64,000 nucleotides of DNA, taken from assembly GCA_027924585.1 (NCBI GenBank), contig BSBM01000461.1, forward strand, positions 5,764,501-5,828,500, given 5' to 3'. Positions 1 to 11,800 of the stretch are shown in pieces. Source of the stretch: Larix kaempferi (Eukaryota; Streptophyta; Pinopsida; Pinales; Pinaceae). The stretch's first letter is position 1; each line of letters begins with the position of its first letter. The notes beneath the pieces are model-generated. The model was not told the DNA's origin, ran no database searches, and saw only the letters and a program-made list of their open reading frames with translations. The translations under genes and the position numbers were made by a program.

Positions 1-385
1 AATAATATTTTCACATGGGACTAGATGAGGGAAACCTTCATTAAGAAATATAGGGATTACTTCAAGGAAAGAGAAAAAAGTGATGAAATTTTTAGAATGG
101 TAAATGGGCCAAACGAGTCATTAGAAGATTATCAAGAATGATTCTAGCTTAGTCTTAAGAGAGCTCATTCATGCACCTTAGAAGTAGAATCTCTCAAACT
201 TGTGCTCCTCACAGGGATAATCGAAGGTTATGTAGAAAACCTAAAATTATTATCCAATGGTGACATCTACTAGAAAAATTATGATAAGATCAAACAAATA
301 TTCAGGAACCACTCTCGGTCCACATGAAAGAAACCTAGAGGAAGATACCTCACATTTCAGCAAAATAAACTTTCGGGTTCCAACA
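1..385 (+). pseudogene. gag: G1 gag, middle portion (interrupted at 385)
   Basis: The frame reads a typical retrotransposon gag core: a WD-MRETFIKKYRDYF segment, then ESLEDYQE and the CTLEVESLKLVLLTGI stretch. It has in-frame stops near bases 25, 138, 147 and 270. The segment ends where the LARD-like element inserts. After its removal the frame continues from KLSGSN into ITKSSLGNILDDLKSN at 34175, matching the usual order of gypsy gag before the zinc knuckles. The N-terminus is outside the window. It is a structural (capsid) gene remnant, non-functional because of the stops. Confidence 0.75.
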
Positions 386-1250
386 TGTCATGTACCCAAT
401 ATTTCGAGAAAATTTAAAACTTTTCTAAGCATCCAATCTTCTTTAAATGCTATGCGGAAGATAAAATGTGTACACAACATCTATATTTATCACATCATTA
501 TAGCATCTTAACATTAATTATTCAATTGCAATTATTAATGAAACTTTACTTGTCGACACAAGGTCTTAAAATTCACAAGCAACCCCAATCAAATTATACA
601 ACTCGTTAAATCATATCTTATTGTAATAGCATGAATAAAATTCTAACACTTGTCTCACCTTAACAAATTTTCCTCTACTAACTAGATTATAAAATGAGTA
701 AAACATATTCATGGAAAGATATAAATAACACCCATCATAATAGTAAAATGCTTAAGATACATAAATTGGAAGTAAACAAAAAATGAAGAAATACCTGAGA
801 TGCATCATCAAGGATATATATGAAAGAGATACACAAGTACAACCACAATTATCCAGAGAGATATATACAAGAAATACACCCCAAGAGAACAAAGACATAC
901 ACAAGAGACCAAGGTAACGTGGTTCACCCGTACACGGGCTAGTCCAAAAAAGTGTGTGCATATTTTATTATAATTATCGAAACAAGTGAGGTATTACAAA
1001 ATGGCAAACTCAGTTGTTTGCAAAAATGCTATCATTCTTGATGCTTCTCTCCTAGAGAGCATTTTCTCTTCAAGATATTTGAAGCTAAACTGTGGGTCTA
1101 AAATCTAATACAATAAAATCAATATTTTATAATCAAACTTTTTACCAAGAGAATTCTTCAATTTAATATACTCATAAAGGTCTACTTAAATATTATATGT
1201 GAAGGGATCTTCATAAGACCCTACTAACTTTCACAACACAAAAGGATGAG

Positions 1251-1260
1251 CCTTTTATAA
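1251..1260 (-). promoter_or_regulatory. Putative TATA box of the LARD LTR
   Basis: On the minus strand this reads TTATAAAAGG, a good plant TATA match. It lies about 300 bp upstream (in element orientation) of the conserved R/U5-like block at 905-970. The same motif is kept at 7258-7267 in the other LTR. If correct, U3 is about 3.5 kb and R plus U5 about 0.85 kb. Inference from motif and position only; another TATAAAG-like motif lies near 4105-4112. Confidence 0.5.
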
Positions 1261-1564
1261 AATGATGGACCTATTTAATTTCAAGTGAATGTACTCCTTA
1301 GTCCCTAATTCATTTAATATATTAGTGATTTAATAAATTCACCAAGGATTTATTTTATTTTTCTTACAACCATTTAAGGCTTAAGGAAATTTGTTCCTAC
1401 CTAAATGATTAAGAGACTGCTCATTATATCACCCCTAGTTCAAAACTACCCTAAGGGTCTATTAAAGTAACTTTCCATATGCCTTTAAGATAACATAATA
1501 TGAAATAACTCAGATTTCAAATAAACCTCGTATGTACTTTAGTGACCTAAAACTTTTATTACTA

Positions 1565-1568
<4 letters not shown>

Positions 1569-1612
<44 letters not shown>

Positions 1613-1632
1613 AGATATAGATATAGATATAT
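1569..1632. repeat. (TA)n followed by (GATATA)n microsatellite in left LTR
   Basis: A run of TA dinucleotides followed by about six GATATA units. The corresponding place in the right-hand LTR (27059-27096) has only TA repeats, so the GATATA expansion or its loss happened after insertion. Confidence 0.9.
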
Positions 1633-3628
1633 TTAAAACTAAGTTTGGTCGCCCAATTTATTAAAACGATGCTCCATTCTTTTCAAGGTTACACTAACAT
1701 AATTACGATCATGGTTTGGTATTTTCTTAGAAGCTACCCAATTATAATGTTTATTGTTTTTCAATCAAAGACATTTTGAGATTTCGTTAACTTGTATAAT
1801 CGACCTCTTATACATGCGAAACTCTGTCAAATGACTAATATAAATACATGCAAGGAATTTGTAGAGCAACGTAGTATTCAACTTTTGCGCAGAAGTAACT
1901 TCTAGTGATTAGGGATATAAATAGATTATCCTAAGGAAAGGAAATTAGATTGACTTGTCAAGTGCCCTTCCTCAATTATCTACAAAGTCTAAACATACAT
2001 CCTTCTTAACGTCACCAAAAAGAATGACCAAAACTTAAAACTATAAGTAACACCCAGTTGGACGAGCGTCATATTAAATGCACCTAAATGAAAAACCCTG
2101 AGTGTAGAATCAGGCAGGGAATGACTTTACTTAAAAACTTTTGGTGATGGACGATCACGAATAAAAGGAAGTTGGAAAACTCTATTAAGTTAACTCCATA
2201 TATAACCATGAAATAGAACTTCCATAAATGAAATGCAGCTAGTGTAACTCCTTGAAGATAAAACTCCAACGCGATAAATAATTCAAACCCATGTCAAATA
2301 AACTTCCATTACGCTAAGTATTTCAACCTAGTTGAGATAAATCTCCAGCAAGCTAAAAATATTCAAACCCAACTCAGATGTATAGAGACCGAGTTTGTGA
2401 ATATGGTGCAGAGAGCTAATTGAGAATGAAGTAGTGGAGTGGGGACATTAATAAAGTCCACCGAGTAATATGATGAACTGGTATTCTGCAGTTTTAAAAG
2501 GTAAACCTGTGGAACTAGAAACGCTCTTCCTTCACTCACCCAAAAGAGCAATAAGGAAGAGATTTAACTGAGCCTCAACGGAGAGAAAAACTACAAGAGA
2601 TAGACCCAATGAACAATGGCAGTAAGGACCCTATCCATCCAATACCTTCAGGATGTTCAATACGTTTTCTTTCAGCATGAGATACACTTTGTAGAAAATG
2701 GGATCTCCGACTATAGCTGTAAGCAGAGACTCAAATACGTCTTAACTACTCATATATTTTCCCGGCAGAGAAACAATCTGTCAACACAAAACATCCTATA
2801 ACCCGGCATGCATGGATCACTACTCATAATAGGGACTCCGTCGAAACAAGATGCTAATTACTAGATTGCCCTTCTATCAAACAATCTATATAAGATGCAT
2901 GGATTACTATTCATAAAAGAGACTTCGTTAAACAATATGTTGGGGAATGGACTGTCTTCCTATCTGGCAATCCTCAAATGCATAAAGTCAAATAAAACTG
3001 AGATATTCAATATATATTTCAGCAATCATTAACACAGATTATGATGTTGATATCTTACCCTATACTACGATGATCAAGATAAAAGGAGCAGAGACAAAAA
3101 ATTTCTACGGATAAACACAGGTAGCTTAGATCTTAGAAAGGTCAATCAATAAGGTAATTGTGAGTTCAGATCAAAAGAAAAAGAAACAAAAACTGCATTG
3201 TCTACAGAGAATCGAAGGACGATTGTGATCTCAGTTGCCATAACATTTTTCAACATAATAACTGTCAAAGGGAAGTAATGCAATATCGATCCAACGAAAA
3301 CCTAAAACTGGGATTACTTGGTGGCATATTAGCAAATAAAAAAATAAAACACTTCAACAGAAATCCATACACTTTAAAAACAAAACGACGGAACAAATCC
3401 TATTTTTCCCAAACTACAGTTCCGACAACATACTATAAAATTCCAATAGGACAAGCCAGCCAACGCTCACTTATACGCACAGTAGACTTGTGCATCTAAC
3501 TCGAAGAGTCTGTCCACAACATATTGAATATACTCAATCATAAAAATAAAGGCAGATTACCATACCTTCAGATTAAAACTGCTCTCCATCTACCAGGCCA
3601 TAGATCAAACTTCCTATCCATCGATCTA

Positions 3629-3982
3629 TTACCAGTACTTCGGATTTTTGCAGATAGATCGACAACTCCATATCGAAGACTCCAGATTTAAAAGTTCTAG
3701 ATCGAGACTACCAATCGAAACTATAGATCTAGACTTTCGATTGAGACTTCTGATCGAGAATACAGTTCGAGACCCCTCGGCTTCATCAAATAAAGCTCCG
3801 AGTGGTAAGGAACCACGATCTGGTCTATCCCTTCGATAGTGGGTCGATTCCCCAAACTCGAACTCTCCCCCTCCATAAGAAGCATAGTAACCGTCGACAT
3901 AGAAGTTACCGCCCTCCATGATCGAACACTTGGCTAGAGGTATGGAGACAGATGTCGGCATCCTTGGCAAAAGACGTTCCAC
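3629..3982 (-). other. 117-codon open frame inside the LARD LTR, open in both LTRs
   Basis: An ATG-initiated frame in element sense, starting MERLLPRM, with a glycine/tyrosine-rich segment (YYASYGGGEFEFGE) and a serine/arginine-rich C-terminal half. The second LTR has the same 117-codon frame at 29093-29446. The two differ at many amino acids, mainly non-conservatively in the C-terminal half. I do not recognise the product. Both LTRs were identical at insertion, so shared openness alone is weak evidence for coding. It could be chance or an LTR-encoded small protein. Confidence 0.25.
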
Positions 3983-5180
3983 TAAAGGGACAAACTCCTT
4001 CGATCAAGGCAGATCCATAACAACTTTATAAATTTGTTTGAGCATTAAAGCTCCATTTAGGAGGCCATCTTCCATAAATTCCTCGAACAATGCCCATGAC
4101 TCCCTTTATAAACTCTCATGTACGTTTTTAAATTTCTAGTTTGTTTAGCACAACTATGTATATACATAAGAAGGACTAATGAATCCTCTTGTATTTATTT
4201 ATAATAAATACTTATCATATATATATATTTAAAAGTTTTCATTCTCCCTCTTAACCTTTTTAATAAAGAATTCAAGTAGAAAGAACATTTTAAGGTTCAG
4301 GTTGAATATATATATAGGTTTTTATTTTCCTTTTGTAAAATCATTAGTATGGTTGAAAAGTAGGCTAGTAAAAACTCCTTTTTGCGTCACATATTTTAAT
4401 GAAATTCTATTATATAAAATCAAGCAACCTTTCCCAAGATACTAATTTTATTTTTTTAGGGTTTTACTAATTCTACTAGGATGAACTTATATCCACACCC
4501 TTCATAATTCAGTGTGATGATATGGTCAACCAACACATGGTTCCCTAGTCATTTATCTTTTCTTATAGGTGGGTGTTGTTACTTAGCATTTTAGTCGCAT
4601 TACCAATATTTTAACCTTCTAGGCTTAAACTAACACTTGTCAACACGACACTATCTCGAGGCCCATTGGTGGGGCCTTGGCCTTGAGCTCCTCACCATGG
4701 CCAATTACAAAATTCATAATTACTTTTACAAATATAATAACAATAGTTGTCGAATTTGAGGGATGTTACACACTCCACCCCTTAAAGATAACACCGTCCT
4801 CGGTGTTCAATGGTTTGTCTTTTGCATCCAGCCACTGTCTTTCGCATTCATTTACTGTCTTTTGCTTTGCTTTTGTCTTTATGCTTTGGTCGTCTTCATT
4901 TTTGCGATTTTCCACAAACTCTTTTTACTCATAACCTGCACATTACATAGCTCATACAAGATCTTCCGATGTTCTTTAGTATAACATGCGTACAAAATTT
5001 CAAAACAGTAAATGTTCATCATCCTCCCTCTTCCTTGAGGAAATATTTTCTTATTCTAGCATTCGTATCATTCATGCATAAGTACACCTCATAGCCTAGT
5101 TACAAGAAAAATCATTAACACTTGCTTATATCAAAAACATTTCTTTCAACAAAACCTTGTTGATCATCGAACTCTTTTGC

Positions 5181-5350
5181 ACTTCTGCAATTTGTGGAGA
5201 CTTGCATACAAAAGCCTTTATGTATTTCTGCAATCGTGGGGACTTGCCATATGTATCCTGCTCATGTACTTCAACAATCATGTATACTTGCGTACATAGC
5301 ATTCTTTTGTATTTCAACAATCATGGAGATTTGCATACAAAACATGAGTC
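5181..5350. repeat. 43-bp tandem repeat, four units, in the LARD interior
   Basis: Units start near 5181, 5224, 5268 and 5311 with the pattern (A/T)CTTC(T/A)(G/A)CAAT..TGGAGACTTGCATACA. Unit spacing is 43-44 bp and units are diverged. Confidence 0.75.
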
Positions 5351-6377
5351 TTCTGTAACTCAGCAGGAATACGACAGTCTTACTCCGCAACTCATTACAT
5401 AGCTTTCCCTTCATCGAATCTTCTTGTGGGCTCCGTTCTAACACCACAAGGAAAAAGTTAAGTCTCCTCAGAGAACCTCTCGTGTGCTCCATTCTAACAA
5501 CACAAGGAAAATTGTGAGCAGCCTGCTCAATTCGATGAATATAAAGATTGCCTAGGTCTTTTGGGTCAGTATAACATTCAACGAGCTGCCTGCTCTGTTC
5601 CACTTCCATGGGGAACATGACCACAATTTAGGGAAGTTGCACCCTGCAACGGCTAGTAAATGAGTGCAAGATGCAGCCTTCGCTCGAGTCCAGGAATTAT
5701 TCTTTTCCCCTCAAACTTTCTCGTTTGAGTCTAGGAAATATTTTTTTTTGTAACAATCATTTAGTATTTCTTGCATGCTACACGCGACATGATAGCAACA
5801 AAATATTTAATGAATATATTCATCTATTTACCATAATATTCTATACATTTTGATGATAACACATCATCAATCATAAGTCTTATCACCAATCATGATTCAT
5901 AAAATCCTGTAAATAACATGTAAGAAAATTCATTACTTACTTTTGAGCAACATAGCTCAACTTATCTATATAAGTCAACTCCCCTTTTTGATCATGTCAT
6001 CAGTCGGGATTAAGTTTACTTCCTAAAATGTTAGTATAAGGAAAAGTTTCTCTACTTCAATTGCTCATATTCTGAACATATTAGTTCCATAGCATTATAC
6101 GCATGCTCATTTACTTGTGCATCCTCTTCAATTAATCCTGATGCAAACTCTTATATCAAATTAGATTTGCACATCAACTACTTTGCTTTAATAACTGAAA
6201 TACTCATCTTTACTCCTTTGGGAAACTTTGAAGTTTGAACTTTTGAATGACTTTGCCTCTCGTCCATTCCAGTTCCATGCATCCAAAATGAAACAAAATA
6301 ATCGATTAGTAACTTAACAACCTTCATACTTATTTATTGCATGTTGAGCTCATTAGGCCCAAGTGTTGTAACCTAAT

Positions 6378-6389
6378 GCTCTGATACCA
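6378..6389 (-). other. Primer-binding site for initiator Met tRNA (LARD)
   Basis: The plus strand reads GCTCTGATACCA, the exact reverse complement of the common plant PBS TGGTATCAGAGC. It lies 2 nt from the LTR boundary at 6392 and fixes the element as minus-strand. Confidence 0.9.
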
Positions 6390-7399
6390 TATGTCACGTA
6401 CCCAATATTTCGAGAAAATTTAAAACTTTTCTAAGCATCCAATCTTCTTTAAATGCTATGCGGAAGATAAAATGTGTACACAACATCTATATTTATCACA
6501 TCATTATAGCATCTTAACATTAATTATTCAATTGTAATTATTAATGAAACTTTACTTGTCGACACAAGGTCTTAAAATTCACAAGCAACCCCAATCAAAT
6601 TATACAACTCGTTAAATCGTATCTTATTGTAATAGCATGAATAAAATTCTAACACTTGTCTCACCTTAACAAATTTTCCTCTACTAACTTGATTATAAAA
6701 TGAGTAAAACATATTCATGGAAAGATATAAATAACACCCATCATAATAGTAAAATGCTTAAGATACATAAATTGGAAGTAAACAAAAACTGAAGAAATAC
6801 CTGAGATGCATCATCAAGGATATATATGAAAGAGATACACAAGTATAGCCACAATTATCAAGAGAGAGATATATACAAGAAATACACCCCAAGAGAACAA
6901 AGACATACACAAGAGACCAAGGTAACGTGGTTCACCCGTACACGGGCTAGTCCATAAAAGTGTGTGCATATTTTATTATAATTATCGAAACAAGTGAGGT
7001 ATTACAAAATGGCAAACTTAGTTGTTTGCAAAAATGCTATCATTCTTGATGCTTCTCTCCTAGAGAGCATTTTCTCTTCAAGATATTTGAAGCTAAACTG
7101 TGGGTCTAAAATCTAATACAATAAAATCAATATTTTATAATCAAACTTTTTACCAAGAGAATTCTTCAATTTAATATACTCATAAAGGTCTACTTAAATA
7201 TTATATGTGAAGGGATCTCATAAGACCCTACTAACTTTCACAACACAAAAGGATGAGCCTTTTATAAAATGATGGACCTATTTAATTTCAAGTGAACGTA
7301 CTCCTTAGTCCCTAATTCATTTAATATATTAGTGATTTAATAAATTCACTAAGGATTTATTTTATTTTTCTTACAACCATTTAAGGCTTAAGGAAATTT

Positions 7400-7660
7400 C
7401 ACAACAAGAAAAGCCATCTTTTAGCACCACAAGTTAGCACCACTTATAGTTTGTGGTGCTAATGTGGTGGTATTGGCACCACTTACATTTATGTGGTGTT
7501 AAAGTGGTGTTATTAGCACCATTTATATTTTGTGGTGTTAAAGTGGTGGTTTTAGCACCACTTATATTTTGTGGTGTTAATATGGTGTTATATTAGTTTT
7601 ACCTTTATGAGAAATGTCATGTTGGCAAGTACCATAAAGTGGTGCTAAGCTATTATTTTC
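7400..7660. repeat. Left terminal inverted repeat and subterminal repeats of CACTA element
   Basis: After the terminal CACAACAAGAAAA, the motif TTAGCACCACTT or its complement AAGTGGTG recurs about every 50-60 bp (for example near 7419, 7435, 7515, 7555) with intervening TTTGTGGTGTTAA. Subterminal clusters of short motifs in both orientations are the known binding regions for the second CACTA protein (TNPA in maize); the assignment here is by position and pattern. Confidence 0.75.
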
Positions 7661-8810
7661 CACATGGACATGTACACGTAGGATTTAATTATGTGGATTT
7701 GCACCAAAACAAATTCACAAATAATTATTTTGAAAATAACTCAATTCAATATTTATTTATTTATTCATATCAATTAAAATAAATGATCAAAAATTAATTT
7801 TTGAGTTTTTGCACCATACTTACAAAAAGTTCAAATATTAAGCAAATAAATTCAAGTGATTCATTTATGAAGTTTACACCACAAGTACAACAAGTTCAAA
7901 AAACATATTTGGAAAATAGCTCAATTCATTTATTCATTTTTTATATTATTTAAACATATAAATACAATTAACAAATAAATAAAAACAACTATTTTTAATT
8001 TATTACTATTATAAATTAGTAATAAAATTATTTGAAATTAAATTTGATTATTCCTTTGAGATATTTTTATCTTAAATTTTTTTGATGGAAATTAGTATTG
8101 TTATTAGGTGTTAATACAAGACATGGGTCTTAGATCCATCTATATGATCAATGGAGAAAACCCCTAGCTAAGGTCCTAAAAGAAGCTTTTAGGAATCTAG
8201 GACCAAGAAAGACACCACAAAGGTCTCCACACATATTCCTAAGATTATTCTTAGCCTCTAAGTGTGGGCATTCACACTATTATAATTTTTTAATCACTAG
8301 GGATAGGTCCAATGGCCCTCAACATTGTTGAACGAACAATCATAGGCCTTAGCCTAAAGGAATCCTAAGCATAAATAAATGTCATGTTGTCAAGTATCAT
8401 ATAGTGGGGCTAAGCTCATATTTGTCACATGGACATGTACAAAAATGATTTAATTATGATGATTTGCACCATAAACACAACAATATCACAAATAATTATT
8501 TTTTAATAACTTAATTCAATTTTTTTCTTTCAAATAAATGCCCATGATTAATTTATGAGGTTTTAAACCACAATCACAACAAATTCAATTATTTGCTTTT
8601 ATCACTATTTAAACCAACAAGCTCACATGATTCATTTATGAGGTGTTGCACCACAAACACAACAAGTTCACAAATAATTATTTTCTAAATAGCTCAAGTC
8701 GAGTATTCATTTTTTAATATTATTCAAGCAAACAAATACCCATGATTCTTAAATTTGACAAATAATTAAATACAAACATTTTTGATTTATTACTATTATA
8801 AAATATTAAT
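7611..8810. repeat. Diverged direct duplication in the CACTA left arm
   Basis: A segment starting AATGTCATGTTGGCAAGTA near 7613 recurs near 8380 as AATGTCATGTTGTCAAGTA and continues in parallel (CACATGGACATGTAC, GATTTGCACCA, CAAATAATTATTTT) for several hundred bases. The linking region 8060-8375 is unrelated and has no open frame of note. Confidence 0.65.
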
Positions 8811-8822
8811 AAATCTTGAGCT

Positions 8823-11800
8823 CTAAATGATTCTTCCATCCATCTAAGGGTAAGAAGATTTCCTCTACTAAAGACACATGGCCTCTGAGGGTATCATTCT
8901 CCTATGATTGATTATGTAATTGCCATTAGGTGGTTTTGAGTAGTATCTACATGTCTCGGGGCCTTGGGAATGATGTTATAGGGAAAACAACCATGCCTTT
9001 TTCCTTAAAGAAACAATTGGGGAATCTAGAGTGATGAACAATGCCTAGAGCACCATGCATGACCTTGCATGGATATCCATGCCACTATGTATCCATTTCT
9101 TGTAGCCTTGAAGACTTGGACATGGTCAAGGGAGGAGACTTGAATCTATATCCATAAAGGAATCTTATAGCCATCCAAGTCTAATAAGATCTCCTCAACC
9201 AACCACACATGACCTCTTGAGGGTATCATTGTCATATGATTGAGGATATTAACACCATTATGTGATTTTGAGAAGTATGTAGGTGTCTTAGAACCTCAGG
9301 AATGATGCTATAGAGAATAATACCATGCCTTTGGCGCTAAATAGACAACTAAGGAATCTAGTGCCCTAAACAATGCCTCAAAGCACCATGCATGCCTTTG
9401 CAAAGGTATCCATTAAGCTTTGTATCTAGGTGTTATGTTCTTGAGGTCTTGGGCATGGTCAGTGGAAGAAATTTGAACCTTGGGCCTTATAGAAATATTT
9501 TATCCATCCAAGGATAAGAAGGTTTCCTCCACCAGCCAAACATGGCCTCCTAAAGGTATCATTGGCCTATGATTAAGGATGACAATTCCAGTAGGCGGGT
9601 TTGAAAATATGTATGTGTCTCAATTCCTTGGGAATGACATTCTAGGGGAAATACCATTCATTTATCCTTAAAGACCATTAAGGCATCCCAAACCATGAAC
9701 AACGCCTTAAAGCACCATGTGTGACTTTGCAAGGGTATCCATGGCACTATGTATCCAAGTCTTGGGGACTTGGGGGATTGGAAATGGTCATGGGAGGAGG
9801 CATGAAGCTCAAGCTCTAATGGAATCTTCTAGCCATCTAGAGATAAGAAGGTTCTATCCACCAACAACACATCGCCTTTCAAGGGTCATTGGCCTATGAT
9901 TGAGGATGTTAGTGACATTAGGGTGTTTTTAGGAATATGTACATGTCTCAGGGTGTTGGGAATGGATTTCAAGGGAGGAATAACATACTTTTATCCCTAA
10001 CGAAATAATTGAGGATTCCACATCCATGAACAATGCCTCGAAGAACCACACATGACTTTGTAGGGATATCCATGGTATTATGTATCTAGGTATTGTGGCA
10101 TTAGGGAATTCAACGTGGTCAATGAAAGAGACTTAAAAATAGGGCCCTAAAGGAATCTTCCAGCCATCTGTGTCAAAGAAGGATGCCTGCACCAACCACA
10201 AAGGGTCTCTTGAGGGTATCATTGATCTATGATTAGTTATTTTAACCCCAATAGTTGGTTTTTAGCGTTAGACACATGTCTCGGGGCCTTGGGAATGACA
10301 CTCTATAGAAGAGGACCATGCCTTTGGCCCTAAAGAAACCATTTAGGCATACAAAGCCATAAATAATGCCAGAAATCACCACACATGGCTTCAATAGGTA
10401 TCCATGGCACTATGCATCCAGGTCATTAGGACTTGGGGCATTGAACATAGTCAAGGGATGGGACCTAAACCTCAGTCTCTAAAGAAATATTCTATCCATC
10501 GAAGGATAAGAAGGATACCTCAACCAACCACACATAGCCTCTTAAAGGAAGCATTGGATTATGATTGGGGATCTTAGTACAATTATATATTTTGAGTAAT
10601 ATCTACTTGTTTCAAGGACTTGGGAATGATATTCTAAGGAAGAAGACTATGTGTTTGGCCCTAAATTAATTCTTATGGAATTTAGAGCCATGAACAATGT
10701 GTCAAGGAATCATGCATAACTTCGTAGGGGTATCCATGGCACTATGTATCTAGGTTTTTTTTCCTTTGGGCATTGGACATGGTCAGTAGAGGACACTTGA
10801 TCCTCAATCCCTAAATGAATATTTTAGCCATCTAAGGTTAAGGAGATGGTCTCCACCAACCACACATGGCCTTGGGAATGGAATTCTAGGGGAAAAACCA
10901 TGTCTTTATCCCTAAAGAAACCATTGAATCATCCAGAGCCATGAACAATGGCTTAATGCACCATGCACGACTTCGTAGGGGTATCCATGTCTTGGGGATT
11001 TGGGGGCTTGGAAATGATCGTGGGAGGAGATCTACAACTTTGGAACTAAAGGAATCTTCTAGCCATCAAGGGATAAGAAGGTTTCCTTCACTAACCACAC
11101 ATGGAATCTTGAGATTACCATTAGCTTATGATTGAGAATGCTCGTGCTATTAGGTATTTTTTAGTATTATATACATGTCTCTAGGCCTTGAGAATGATAT
11201 TATAGGGAATCAGACCATGCCTTTAGCCATCAATAAATTGTTGAGGTATCCAAAGCCATCAACAATTCCTTGAAGTGCCACATATGGCTTCAAAGGGTAT
11301 CCATGGTGCTATGCATCTAGGTCTTATTTCCTTGATTCCTTCAACATGAATAATGGAGGATATCTAAACCTAGGTCCATAAAGGAAGCTTCTATCTATCC
11401 ATGGTTATTAAGGTTGCCCCTACCAACAACACATGGCCTCCTAAGGGTATCATTGACCTATGATTGTGGATGACATTGACATTAGGTGGTTTTGAGAAAT
11501 ATGCACATGTCTCAAGGCCTTGGGAATACAATTATATGGAAGAATACCATGCCTTTAATCCTTAAGAAACCATTTAGGAATCCAAATCCATTAATAATTC
11601 CACAAAGCACCACACATCACTTCGTAACGTATCCATGGCACTATGTATCGATGTATTTGGGACTTAGGGCCTTGGCTATGGTCAAGGGAGGAGACTTGAA
11701 CCTTGGATCCTAAAGGAATCTTATATCAATCTAGGGCTAAGAACATTCCCTCCACCATCCACACATGGTTTCTTGAGGGTATCATTGGCTTTTCAGTGAG

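Larger units (their letters stand above)
386..4770 (-). repeat. LARD left LTR (3' LTR in element orientation), 4385 bp, uninterrupted
   Basis: Begins TGTCATGTACCC and ends GGATGTTACA on the plus strand, giving TG..CA ends. It matches the right-hand LTR along its whole length with scattered substitutions and small indels. One indel is near 4430: the other copy at about 29905-29930 has some 25 extra bases flanked by a short TTTCC repeat. A block at about 905-970 (GTGGTTCACCCGTACACGGG) recurs in both solo LTRs described below; its reverse complement resembles the conserved GAACCACG-type block near R/U5 of plant LTRs. Most of the LTR would be U3. Confidence 0.88.
4771..6391 (-). other. Non-coding interior of the LARD-like element with PPT and PBS
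   Basis: The segment between the two LTRs. In element orientation it begins with the primer-binding site TGGTATCAGAGC (minus strand of 6378-6389, 2 nt from the LTR) and ends in the purine stretch AAGGGGTGGAGTG against the other LTR (4771-4785). No gag, protease, RT or integrase similarity is visible in any frame; the open frames are short and unrelated to known families. It contains a 43-bp tandem array at 5181-5350. Confidence 0.8.

Noticed and set aside
257-511. 84-codon frame crossing the LARD boundary
   Set aside because: Starts in G1 gag in the wrong frame and runs into the LTR; accidental.
6378-6389. Fragment of a tRNA gene (Met)
   Set aside because: Only the 12-nt primer-binding complement is present next to an LTR; the same holds for 37163, 45731 and 54668.
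386-6391. Simple 6-kb tandem duplication instead of an LTR element
   Set aside because: TG..CA ends, Met-tRNA PBS, purine tract and a 5-bp near-perfect target duplication in gag all support an LTR element.
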